From Chloranthus sessilifolius (taxonomy: Eukaryota; Streptophyta; Magnoliopsida; Chloranthales; Chloranthaceae): a DNA stretch of 64,000 nt. The stretch covers positions 72,248,671-72,312,670 of the forward strand of contig CM037598.1 of NCBI GenBank assembly GCA_021018995.1, in the 5' to 3' direction. Position numbers and translations under genes: made by a program. The notes under the pieces were generated by a model. That model worked only from the letters and a program-made list of their open reading frames with translations, searched no databases and was not told the DNA's origin. This document shows positions 24,055-34,898 of this stretch, one piece after another (the first letter of the stretch is position 1; each line of letters starts with the position of its first letter).

Positions 24055-25582
24055 TGATCGATTTTAAGTGTAACCCTTGCAAGTGCACAAGATCTATTGT
24101 AGTATGGCAAGAACAAGGGTGTCGAACCCACAGGGAAATGTGAATTTTAATTAATTCTTTCAGAGATTTAAAAAAGTCCCCAAGGAAATACCAAGGGGCA
24201 AATTCAATTTACCAAAAATTTATCACACTTTTCCTAAATGCAAGAGAAATAAATTAATCTAAACAACTAATTACTGATAAATCTAAGAACAATATTTAAA
24301 TAAGATCAAGGAATATGCTACCCCAGATTTGTACCCCTTTTCTACCATTAAAACCTACAGTTTCATTAAAGCATCATTCACACTGTCATTCATCTAGAAA
24401 AATGATTCGTAATAAAACGTGATCATCAATCCGGCATATCCTATATAAAAATAATGACTCAGCCTATCATCACGGTATGAGTCATGTAAGAAGCATAGTG
24501 TATCTAATGATGTTTAGATCACAACAATAAAAACATAATCGCTCTACAGCCTAGATCAGTCTGCAGGTCCAGATCTAACGATTATGACCGTTGATACGAG
24601 CAATCAACGGTCATAACAAAGCATTCACTATATTTTCAATAACACAAACTTTGAGCAAAATGATTCCATGATGACAATAATAGACTGCGGTATTAATCAT
24701 AAAAATTGGTTACTTATCTAGGGATCGCATCTTCTCCGATCAACTTATTTAGCCGCTCAACTTTGGTGTTTGATCTCCTTGTTCATTCAAAGTCATTCCA
24801 CTTTTCATTTCTTCTAAAAATCTTTTTACAATTGTTTTTTCCTAAATACAATCTATGATTTTCTCAAAGAAAAATAATGCAAACCTAAGTACAATCTACC
24901 CAGATGAAATCCTAAAAGAAGAAGGAAGAATAACCCTTGAAAAGATGCCCAGAGGAGTCTAAAACCAAAAATGAATAATGAATAATAATCCTCAAAAATT
25001 CTCTCTCGAAGTGTTTGATTTGGCTTTAAATAATAGCCAAGTCGCAGAAGTTCCCTGGCTCGAAAAGTCAGGGTCGATTGATCGACTTTATACGGTCGAT
25101 CGATCGACTCCTTAAAAATCTGCGTTAAGAAGCCTTTTCCGTCTCAAACTCTATCATTTTGGTCGATCGATCGACTAGAGGGTCGATCGATCGACCTTCC
25201 CAGATTTTCGTGAACTCCCGCCAAACTTTGCATCAGACATTGCCTTGGTAGTTTGGCCATAACTTTCTATCCGGAACTCGAATTGAGGCGATTCTTATAG
25301 TGTTGGAAAGCTAACGACGAGCCCTACAACTTTGATGTTTTAGACATTTTTTGAATCTGACGGATTGAAGGTCCAAATTGAGCTGCAAGTCCCACTAAGT
25401 TCTCAATGACCCAAAGTTGTAGTGTTTTGACATTATTTTCGAAATTCTTGGGCTGTTTTCTGCACTTGGCTTCTATTTACCTGAAACACTTCAAATCTAA
25501 TAATTCTTATCAGATAGCCTTCATCGGATAGCTAAATGTCGGTATCTGGGGGTGAAATATCATCATATTTCACTACTCATCA
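24055..25582 (-). repeat. Athila 5' LTR (right)
   Basis: 1528 bp, plus-strand ends TGATCGATTTT and TACTCATCA. It is the partner of 13828-15329. It retains the longer form of the palindrome cluster: GGTCGATCGATCGAC-type motifs at about 25072-25113 and 25161-25198. It is followed directly by the target duplication GGGAC. Confidence 0.9.
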
Positions 25583-25587
25583 GGGAC

Positions 25588-27300
25588 CTCAGCAAACTGA
25601 CATAGATCTGTGAAGTCCGTGGCGTGGATCTCAGCACCACCCATTTTCATTAGCTGCTTCTGTATCTTGTCCAACTGTTCTTTCAGCTGCTCTGACTCTT
25701 TGGATACAGGGGTCACTTTCTCGACAGCTGGTTGGATCTTGCTTTGTGCTACCAGGGGATGGGGAATGATAGGAGGGGGTTAAGGCTGGTCAATGCCCCA
25801 CCATAGGCTATATTGTTCCTAATCTCGTCCTCTTCATACTGCTGGTCAGCATAGTGTGCAGTGAGGGCAGGATTCTCTTGTTGGTGTTGCATGGGCTGGA
25901 TGGGAATGGCATGAGTGGGGGTTGGGTGAGCCCATTAGGGATGAGGAAAAGTTTGTTGGATGATGGGATGAGTGGAAGTTGGATTTTGGGGTGGGGCCTA
26001 GTGAGGCCATTGGGCATGAAGGGAAGTTTGAAGCTGACTTTGAGATGTAGGGGTATGGGTAAAATGGGCATGGGTTTGAGCTGGGTATGAGGGTTGTGAA
26101 TGGGTGAAAATTTGGAGGGATTGTGAAGGGTATTGGTATGAGGTTCTAAGGTTTTGGGCTTGGGCTATGAAGCCTTGAGAGGGTTGGGTTGTGAAGCCTT
26201 GGTCATGGTAGGATTGGGCTATGGGCCATTGGTGTTGGGCCATAGGCTCTTGATGAGTCTGGCCCATTGGACCTAGGTGGGTTTGGGCCATAGGGCCTTG
26301 ATGGATCTGACCCATTGGGCCTTGATGGGACTGGGCCATGGGCCCTGGGCCTTGATGGGTCTGGCCCATCGGGTTTTGGAGGGTATGGGCCATGGGCCAT
26401 TGGTGAGTTTGGGCCATGGGCCCTTGGTGTGTGTGGGTGGTTGGGTTTTGGGACAATGGGCCTTGGGGCATAAGGAAAGCAAGGATTTGGGCCAATGGGC
26501 CTTGGGTCATGTGAGAGTGAGGCATGGAGATTGGCTAAGATATGGGATGGGTTCATGGATATGGGGTGTGGAGGAGAGGAGGCATTTTGGGAAGCCTTCC
26601 ACATGGAATGGGCTTGGAATATCTCCTGCATCATGGTCATGGAAGGAGGGTCAGATGGAGATGGTGGATTTAAGTGGTGATGGGGTATAGACGGGATAGA
26701 TGTGGAGGATAAATTGGGCATGACCCCGGTAAAATCGGGCATGACCCAAGTAAGTGATGGAATATGGGGTGGATTGGAGGGATGAGGGGATGTATTGGGT
26801 ATGTTTTGGGATGATGGGGGGTATGGTGTGGATGGGTGAGAAAAATCGGGCATGGCCCCGATAAAAATGGCCATGACCCGGATAAATGGGGGGATTTGTG
26901 GGGGGTTAGATAAGGCGGAAGTGGTATATGTGAATGTGAATGGATCGAGCCTATAGGGGGAAGATGAGAAATGGAGCATGGACGTGGATGGGGAATGTGT
27001 AGGATTTGGCATGGAAGTGGATGGAATGTGGGAAGGGTTTGGCATGGACATGGGATGGAAAATGGGCATGGTTTGGGCGAAGGATGGAGAGTGGGGGGGT
27101 TGGTTTTGGATGTTTTGGGAAGTGGTGGTTGGGAAAATGGGGGCACCAAAGGACCTGGTAATTGTAAAGGGTGATTGGGTGAGGGGGATGGTGGAAAAAA
27201 CTTCTCCCGAATGGGAGTGGGTTGGAGATTGTGGCGGGGATGAATCAGGATCGGCATAAAAATCAGGATCGGCATAAACTGGGTCCACGACCCACAACAT
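25588..27300 (-). pseudogene. Tat gag N-terminus with Pro-rich repeats
   Basis: From 27300 leftward, a 365-residue open frame is dominated by Pro, Ser, His and Asn. It opens with a duplicated YADPD motif. Around 26200-26500 a minisatellite of about 24 bp encodes GPMAQTHQ-like units in one frame and RPNGPDPS-like units in another. Both frames stay open and overlap, with a shift between them. The part next to the Athila insertion (25588-25760) is ordinary gag: a coiled coil EQLKEQLDKIQKQLMKMGGA, then TDFTDLCQFAEV. It joins in phase with the C-terminal gag half at 13822. A stop near 25780 breaks it. The function of the Pro-rich head is unknown. Confidence 0.7.
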
Positions 27301-28699
27301 GTCTCGGTACCAGGTTGGGTATGGGTGCCTTAGATAAGGCCCGAAAACTTTTCTCCTTCTTCCCCTACGGGATGATGGAGGGTAGGGTGATGCCGTTGTA
27401 CCGGCACCACAAAGACTATATTTTTAGATTTATTTTACTTTTTATTTTTTTTAAATTTTTTTGGAATTTTTATAAGTAAAAACAAAAGTTTCGAGGCCTT
27501 GGAGTTCCCTTCTCGAGTGGCTTTCGTACCCCAATTTACGACTCGCAGTGACGACTCTGAAGTACTTCAGAAGAATTAAAGGAAGACCATTGATCTACAA
27601 CCCGATATCCAGGGATGAGCCAAAAAGAAGTTGCCTTCTTTTGATCGGCGGGGGCGTATTGGATGTCGGAGATGACGGGGCCTAATCAGAGGTACTAAAC
27701 ACACTAATCGGGGGACTCGGAGTGTGGAAAAAGGCCACAGAATCGGGCTATGCTGCTCAGAACAACACTGGCGCAACTAATACATGCGCCAGAGCAAAAG
27801 TTTCCTAAATAAGGCTGGCACAACTATTAGTTGCGCCAGTGTATTTCTAGGGATTTTTGCATTGGCGCAACTAATACTTGCACCAGGCACAATTGGGTTT
27901 TCAGAATGCTTGAAAGCAGCAATTTCAGCCCAAATTGAGTTTCTTTTTAGCTTTTTTGTGGAAGCTAGGCTTTCGAGAACTGACTAATTTTATGTGATCG
28001 ATTCTCTCCTTACCACACCTAAAGGGTTTTAGTCGGGTATAACTTGCTAACGCGCTCCACAACGGGGTTTAAGCTTGTAGGAATGGGAACCCACCCAATA
28101 TACCTCCGATGCAAGCGCCTTCTCAAATACTAGGTGGGCTGGGACTTTTCTAGATCATCACCACTAGGGGCTGCCGCCATACTAAGACCCAGGTGATTAT
28201 ATGTTTGCCTAATAACCCAACCCTTTTAAAAATCTAACCCGCAAAGACAAATTGATTAAGTTCTCTAGCTTGGTTCAATTTTAATTTTTTTCAAAGCCTC
28301 TTTTTTTATGAAAGTTTTCTTTAGTTCAAAGTCTGGGGGTGATGATCCTATGCCGCCACTACGAGTCGACGTCCACTGTTGGAATATGCTTGCACAAGTA
28401 GGCCCACCAAATGACTAAGGCACTTTAAATGACGGAAATTTAAAGGAAATTAAAAGACATGTCAAGTAGGCTCGCCAATCGACTAAGGCACCTAAAATGA
28501 CAGAAAAGTAAAGAAAATTAAAAGACAATACGCATGTAGGCCCGCCAATCAGCTAAGGCTTGTAAATGACGTAAAAGTAGGGGTAAGTGAAATGACTTAA
28601 TCAGAGGGGTGAGTAAAAATAAAGTAAAAAACAGAAATAAAGAGATTAGTAAAATAGAAAATAAATGGGCCAAATTCAAGGGGAAGCTCTACTAGCTAC
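27301..28699 (-). promoter_or_regulatory. Tat leader with palindromes and tandem repeats
   Basis: Untranslated region between PBS and gag. It has three copies of the 25-bp palindrome (arms like TGGCGCAACTA and TAGTTGCGCCA) at 27768-27792, 27815-27839 and 27862-27886. At about 28393-28580 there are three imperfect units of about 70 bp sharing GTAGGCCCGCCAA and GACTAAGGC. I see no protein. Confidence 0.55.
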
Positions 28700-28717
28700 T
28701 CCCCAGCAGAGTCGCCA
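28700..28717 (-). other. Tat primer-binding site
   Basis: The minus strand reads TGGCGACTCTGCTGGGGA two bases inside the LTR. This is the tRNA-Arg-type PBS known from Tat/Ogre elements. It sets the 5' LTR boundary and the element's orientation. Confidence 0.85.
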
Positions 28718-28719
28718 TC

Positions 28720-30299
28720 TGTGCAACCATGGGATTTTTGACGATCCTGTCGTGACGATGCGCTCTCTAACGAAAAATATAGAGTCGCCACCTGGAGTTT
28801 TTGGTGTCCCAGGAAACCTAGTTCATTTTATGAGCACCGAAGTGCTAAAAATATGACTCTAAATCGGTCCACACCAAAGGTTCTTGGGTAGGGGCTTCGG
28901 ATATCGATTGGGAAGGTGTCAGGCACCTAATCAACTGGCTTAATGCAGTCTCTACTAATGACCAAAACAAAAATAATATAAAAGCAAAGAAAATGGCTTC
29001 CTCTTGCCCAAAGGGGCTTAAAATTCTATTTGTGCCCCTCCGTTCCTACCGAAAATTCGGCGGTGTAACGGCACAAATAGGAGGATGGAGGAATGACCGA
29101 GAAGGTAGAGGAATAGAGGGGAGAGCCGGAGCTCTCGGGCCCTTGTTGCACCATTGAGGAGCCTTACGTTGGCTTGCTTTGATGAACTTTTGAAGGCTTG
29201 AATGATATGGAATGGGGTTCTAACTCCTAAAGCTTGAAGCTAAGAGGTAGAGGAAGAAAGCTAGGGGCTAACACACACCTAACCTAGAGGTTTTTAGTGA
29301 AATGCTAAGGTCTAAAGGAGTTTTTTAAAATTTGGAATTTGCATGGGAATGGTGCACCAAAGGGAGAAAGATCTTCTCACTTAAACTCTTTCGCTCTTAG
29401 GTAAAAATTCTCAACCTTTAATCCAAGGGGAGGGGGGGTCTATTTATAGGAAAAGTGTGGATTAGGAGGCTACTTAGACGCTACTTGAGTTTAGCAATTA
29501 GGTAATCTCTAATCTAAGGTTTTCTAGGATTTTGGGAGCTTGAAAAGGTGTGAGGAGGTTCTAATGGTGGATGATAGGTTGGTGTTTCAAATCACTTAAG
29601 AATTACAAATAGACACTAAAAGGGTGCAACAGAACTAGCAAAACGCATCCCAAAGATCAAGGTGTTCAACAAGTCAAACCCCAATCATAAATTTCGGGGC
29701 AAAAAACCCAGGTTACTATTCATATGCGTGGCGCAACTATTAGTTGCGCAAGGCAAATATATAGTAAAATAGTTTTGTACAGTAGCCTGGAAGTTGGCTA
29801 CGCAAGGTGGGGGCCACTCTTTGAACTGGTGCAACTATTAGTTATGTCAGGCCATTTCTGGGGAGAAGTGGCCTGGCGCAACTATTAGTTGCACCAAATC
29901 CCTAAGGGGGCTTCCACAAATTTATAGTTTTGCCCCTCGGATTCGGACCGCCATATCTTCGCGTATACAGCTCCAATTGGGGTGATTCTTGGCCCGTTAG
30001 AAAGCTGACGACTTCTACTTTTCAATGGTATATGACTTGATAGTAGTAAAATACCTCAGCTAGTCCTAGTGCACCACTCTTAATCCATTTCCTGAGAAGG
30101 TTAGGTTTAGGGTTAGGAAGGGGTTCTAACGGTCAGAATTAGTTTCTAAAGGTTCGAGGTAAGTTCTAAGGGACTTGGGATGATTCCTAAGGGTTTGGGA
30201 AGGTATGTAAGGGTATAATATATTCCATCAAAAGCTTAGAGGCGCGCCTCTCTTGAAACGTGTTTTGATCGGGCCTTGGGCCAAATTTGGTTGTCTACA
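28720..30299 (-). repeat. Tat 5' LTR
   Basis: 1580 bp, plus-strand ends TGTGCAACC and TTGTCTACA. On the minus strand it therefore begins TGTAGACAACC, a common Tat LTR start. It carries three copies of the palindrome at about 29727-29752, 29826-29850 and 29873-29897. No second LTR copy is in the window. Directly outside it the SIRE polyprotein frame begins. Confidence 0.82.
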
Positions 30300-31951
30300 C
30301 TTCATATGCTAGAGACATGAAAAGTCACTCTCTGAGTGATATCTTGGGTGATCCAAGTGCTGGTCTACAAACCCAATGAAGATTGAAGCATGTAGCTAAT
30401 GTTACTTGCAATGTGTATTACACATCTTCTTTTGAGCCAAAAAATGTGAAGGAAGCTCTCATTGATGAGAAATGGATTCTTGTCATGCAAGATGAGTTAC
30501 TTTAATTTTCTAGGAATGATGTTTGGGATCTTGTTCCTCAACCGTCTAGTATTCGTGTTATTGGAACTAAATCGATTTTCAAGAATAAGATGGATGAGAA
30601 GGGAATGTCATTAAGAATAACGCACTATTAGTTGCCTAGGGGTATACCCAAGTTGAGGGTATTGATTTTCATGAGACTTTTGCCCCTGCTGCTAGATTGA
30701 AGTCTATTAGAATCATGCTTTCTATTACTTGCAATCTCGGCTTTAAATTATTTCAAATGGATACAAAAGTGCCTTCCTTAATGGCTTGTTGAAAGAGAAA
30801 GTATTTGTCGAGCAACCGAAAGGTTTCGAAGACCCTCACTACCCCCTTCACGTGTATAAATTGAAGAAGGCTCTTTATGTACTAAAACAAGCCCCTCGTA
30901 TTTGGTATGAATATTTGATAAAGTTTCTTGTGTCAAATGGATTTGATAAAGGAGTCGATAAGACTCTTTTCATTTTGAGAGAGGATAATGCTTTAACTGT
31001 GACACAAATCTATATGGATGATATTATTTTTGGATCCACACATGTTCCCAAAACTGAATGATTTTCTAATCTAATGATATCTAAATTCTAAATGAGTCTT
31101 CTTAGAGAGCTCACCTACTTTCTTGGGTTGCAAATTAAGCAATGCACTTCTGGTATTTTCATCTCTCAATCCAAGTATGCACGTGAGCTTGTTAAAAAAA
31201 TTGGGCTTGAGCACACTAAGCATGCTCGGACTCCCATGAGCACTACATCTAAACTTTCAAAAGATATCACTGGAGTGGAGGTAAATAACACTTTGTATCA
31301 TAGTATGATATGAAGTCTTCTCTAACTGCCACTTGTCCTGATATTACTTTTAGCATCGATTTGTGTGCTCGTTATCAGGCCTCACCTCATGAATCTCATT
31401 TAAAATGTATTAAGCGTGTCATCCTGTATGTGAATGGGTCTTCTGAGATGGGTCTTTGGTACCCATTTGATACCTCGTCCTCTGTTGCTTATTTTTTCGA
31501 TACTGATTGGGCTGGAAATGCTGATGATAGGAAAAGTACTAGTAGAGGCTGTTTTTACATTGAAAATTATCTTATTTCCTGATTCAATAAGAAACAATCC
31601 TCCATCTCCCTATCCACTACTGATGCCGAGTACATTACAGCTGGGAGCTGTTGTACTCAAATCTTGTGGAAGAAATAAATGCTTCAGGAATATGAGATTG
31701 ATCAAGATGTGATCACTCTTCACTATGATAATACCAGTGTTATTTGTATTTTTGAGAATCCTGTTCAGCACTCTCGCACGAAGCACATGCACATTCGATT
31801 TCATTTCATTCGTAAGCTGGTTGAGGACAAAGTGTTCACTTTGACTCATATTGACACTGAACTTCAACTAGCCGATATTCTCACAAAACTCTTAGACGTT
31901 GCACAATTTGAGTATCTTCGCAAGTCTATAGGAATGTGCATCATTGAGTAG
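30300..31951 (+). pseudogene. SIRE-like copia reverse transcriptase and RNase H
   Basis: The RT start is recognisable in mixed frames: KEALIDEKWILVMQDELL, NDVWDLVPQPSS, then VIGTKSIFKNKMDEKG. From 30786 it is cleaner: [39 protein letters not shown], and active site [12 protein letters not shown] with both Asp intact. A later ELTYFLGLQIKQCTSGIF and a copia RNase H follow: STTDAEYITAGSC, HYDNTSVICIFENPVQHSRT, and HIDTELQLADILTKLLD near the end. Several stops and small shifts make it inactive. The Tat LTR abuts its left edge. Confidence 0.85.
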
Positions 31952-34000
31952 GTTATTCATGTTGTGTTTTGCTTTGTTTGTAAATTTTTCTCCTGTGATT
32001 ATTGTTTTTTTTTCTAATTGCTATTAAATATTCTTTTTGTGCTTGAACTTCTTTGGTGATATCATTGAGTGTTGTAATGCATTTAATGTGCTACCCTATC
32101 ATGAATTGAGTGTGTTCTCCTATTGTCTTTGGTGGCTATTTATGTGCTTGATTTCCCTGTTATTCACTGTTTTCGGCTCTATTATCATATTTGTCACATG
32201 AAATGATGGTTCTCTTCCTCGTATTTTGTTCAGATCAATCTTTGTTGTATACTAAGAGTGACTATTAGATCCTATAGTATCTCATGTGGTTATGTGAAGC
32301 TCACCTTACTACGCTACGATCACAATATGCACCTAATTAGTTTAAGTTGGCGTATCATTTCGTAGGTTCTGTGAGATAGGTTTGGACGATTTTTTGACAA
32401 AAATTTAGAATGTTGTATCATGTGCTTTCTTCTTTATATTCAAAGTGTGTCCTTCTTCTGTCTTCAAAATGTGAATTTTTGCGAAAAGAAAGTCAAGTGG
32501 AAAAGACAAAAAGAAGGGTAGAGTCAAATGAGTTGTTGGTCATCACATTGTGAGAGTTACCACTGCAAGCCGCTTGGATGGCCTTGTCGAGAGTCTTACC
32601 CACGTACGCACTGTGCCTACAAGTGCGTTAAAATTGTAGGAGAGGCAATGGAAACATGTATGACAAGGTTAAAATGCGTCCTTTTTTTCTTAAACCGCCT
32701 CTGAGCAATGCTCTAGATAGATGTGTCACTCACTCTTTAGTGTTTGAGTATATTATTTGATCTTGCAAATGAGAGGAAGAGCTTTGTTTTCCTTCATGTT
32801 ATATGGTCTTATTTGTTGTTGAATTCCTGAATAATTGGGTAGGTCTTTCCCTAAAATGGCTTGGCTCTAATTGTAAGGGTAAATGCACTTCGTTCATGGT
32901 GGATGCTTTGTTTTGCATCATATTTCTACTTGATATCAATCCTAAATTTCAATCTACATCTATTTCAAATAATAATAATAATAATTTTGCTTATAGTGCG
33001 CTTTGGTCTCCCCACAGCAAGCTGCCGCTGAAAATTTTCTTTCTTTCTTTCTTGGTCCCTGTCTCATGTTCTAATATATTTTTTTTATATACACAGCGTG
33101 CTGCTGGTTCCCAACAGCGAGCTATGGTTGAGGATATTTTTTTTTCTTTTGAGCTTTGCACCTAGGATGTGGACATAGACGTTGCTCGCTTTGGATGACA
33201 AGCTATCACTCGACCACGGTGCTAGGGTCTTCCCACAAATGTGTATTTCCTTGTGTGTCAGGAGACCCTCTGCTCTATACTCTGGTTTTGGCTCCTCTTT
33301 ATTTGGCAACAAGCTATGGGGACTTCTACAACATGCTGTGATTGAAGCTAACCTTACTCGTCATTATTCACAACGTGCTATGGTCTCTCCACAGTGAGCT
33401 GTGAATAATTTTGTCCCTCTGTTTGTGATCTCCATAATGAGCTGTTGTCTATCTGACAACTCGTTGTTGCCTCTCTCTAAGCCTCTTCATTTATGACATC
33501 CCACTGCCATCTTGTAACAATGCACTGTATATTTTTTTTTTATGTCTGCTTATATGTTCACAAATGAATTGTTTCATGACAAACACAGAATCGGAGAGCT
33601 AAACTTTTGTTTGGGGGACAGTGCGTTGTGACTGGGTTTGATTTTATCTTGTTTCTGTTGACAGCTCGATGTTAAACTCTGACAACGAGCTATGGTCACT
33701 TTCGAAATTGACAATCAGTTGCATTTTTCTAGGTGACATGCAATTGCCAGCCTGACAGCATGCTGTGCTATCCATGATAGTGCGTTGTGCACCTTGTTTC
33801 TAGATTTCAAGCATTTTTAAAACTACTTATTAGTGGGAATAGTTCCCATCCTTAATAACAGCGCACTGTGGTTAATACCACAGCGAGCTGTGACCCTTGT
33901 TTGGTTATAACAAAAAGGGGACGGATTTTCCCTCTTCTTGCTCTCTCTTCTGCTTCTCCTCCTTCCTCTCTCCTACGTCTTCCTTTTTCTCCTTGCTAAA
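31952..34000 (+). promoter_or_regulatory. SIRE spacer with CACAGC-GCTGTG palindromes
   Basis: No protein is convincing here. Between about 33010 and 33900 a degenerate palindrome around CACAGCNNGCTGTG occurs roughly 20 times. Clear copies are at about 33391 (CACAGTGAGCTGTG) and 33880 (CACAGCGAGCTGTG). The same motif recurs in this element's 3' LTR. A pyrimidine-rich tract at 33930-33995 precedes the extra ORF. Confidence 0.55.
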
Positions 34001-34449
34001 ATGGCTCCGCGAAAGAAGGCCAAGACGGGCTCATCCTTCGCCAAAGCTTCTGCTCCGCCACTCTTCCGGCATCCCCGTTCTTGCAATCTCGATTGCTTGG
34101 GATGGAACGACACTTCGATTTGGAGTGTCTGTTCGAGTTCTCGTTCTTAGGTAAGATCAAATCTTGTGGTTGGGTTAATCTATTTTCGGTTCATGGTTTC
34201 ACCTACTCTGAATTAGTTCCATATTTCTATGCTAACTACGAGGCTGGGTAAGTGTTTCTTCTCCGAAAGAAAAAACTCTTAGTCTTGAATGTTCACGACA
34301 CCAAAATCTTAGTTATCCAGACATCCATCTTGTCGATTCTTAAGATTCCTCTTGTTCCAAATGGGGTGATGTATCCTCGTGATTTGAACTCCTCTCTTGA
34401 TGACTTGCCTGGCTGCTCGTGGTAGTCAATCGTTATTGTCATTGTCACC
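34001..34449 (+). pseudogene. SIRE extra ORF, first part
   Basis: The ATG at 34001 opens with the basic MAPRKKAKTGSSFAK. Further on, frames switch but stay recognisable: FLGKIKSCGWVNLF, FTYSELVPYFYANYEAG, then ILSILKIPLVPNGVMYPRDL. The FYAN motif and the following IP-V-NG segment resemble the 'putative plant transposon protein' domain often found after copia pol or in SIRE env-position ORFs. At least two frameshifts and a stop near 34425 disrupt it. The second part resumes after the solo LTR at 43570. The assignment rests on short motifs only. Confidence 0.55.
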
Positions 34450-34898
34450 TGATCAGTCATATAATATACCATTTTATCACCCTTAACTTAGTGATGGTAG
34501 GACTTAGTTTGTTACTAATAAGTTAATGATGTGCAGATATTAAAGATAAATAATAAAAGAGAGTCATAATGATAATCTTTGTCAAAATGAACTCAAAAAA
34601 AATAGTAAAAGAAGATTAAGTGTAAAAAGACAATTCACCGCCTACAGAAGAATGGAAAATTGTGTTTTACGATTTTTGCAGAATGATTGAGTGCTGTTAC
34701 TAAAGAATAGAATAAGAGATTGTAATTTATGATTCTTCAGAGAAAGAGTATATGAAGAAAAAGTGATGAATCGTAATTTAGAGAATCATCAACTATGAGA
34801 AAGCTATGAAAGATAAAAAATCATGATTTACGATTTTCTAAGGAAGAAAGAAAAGAGATAATCGTGATTTACGATTATGATAATAGAAGCTTTTCTAC

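Larger units (their letters stand above)
13828..25582 (-). mobile_element. Athila-lineage Ty3-gypsy retrotransposon, full length, nested in Tat gag
   Basis: An 11.75-kb element with two LTRs of about 1.5 kb. It is flanked by a perfect 5-bp duplication GGGAC (13823-13827 and 25583-25587). On the minus strand the order is 5' LTR, tRNA-Asp-type PBS, leader, gag, PR, RT-RNase H, IN, a long 3' spacer, PPT and 3' LTR. RT wording (WVSPVQIVPKKS, GWRVCIDYRKLN, FMDDFSVFG) and the protease DLGASVNLIP are Athila-like. From 22562 to 17403 the polyprotein lies in one frame broken only by stops, with one frameshift in gag near 22570. Catalytic motifs are intact, so it is much younger than its host element. 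No env-like gene is visible in the 3' spacer. Confidence 0.9.
4041..30299 (-). mobile_element. Tat-lineage Ty3-gypsy retrotransposon (left end outside or lost)
   Basis: Order read on the minus strand: 5' LTR 28720-30299, PBS 28700-28717, leader, gag (split by the Athila insertion), PR with G-patch, RT, RNase H, second archaeal-type RNase H, IN, 3' spacer and antisense ORF. The second RNase H, the G-patch and the PBS (TGGCGACTCTGCTGGGGA, tRNA-Arg type) are Tat hallmarks. The five bases after the LTR (CTTCA, 30300-30304) should be its target duplication, inside SIRE pol. No matching 3' LTR is visible between 1 and 7100, so it either lies beyond the window or has been deleted. The left limit given here is the shared palindrome at 4041; the intron-bearing gene at 1254 may also belong to the element. 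Without the nested Athila element it spans at least 14.5 kb. Confidence 0.75.

Noticed and set aside
26277..27259. Several long plus-strand frames rich in Gly, Met and Trp
   Set aside because: They are the complement of the Pro-rich Tat gag minisatellite and show no independent domain.
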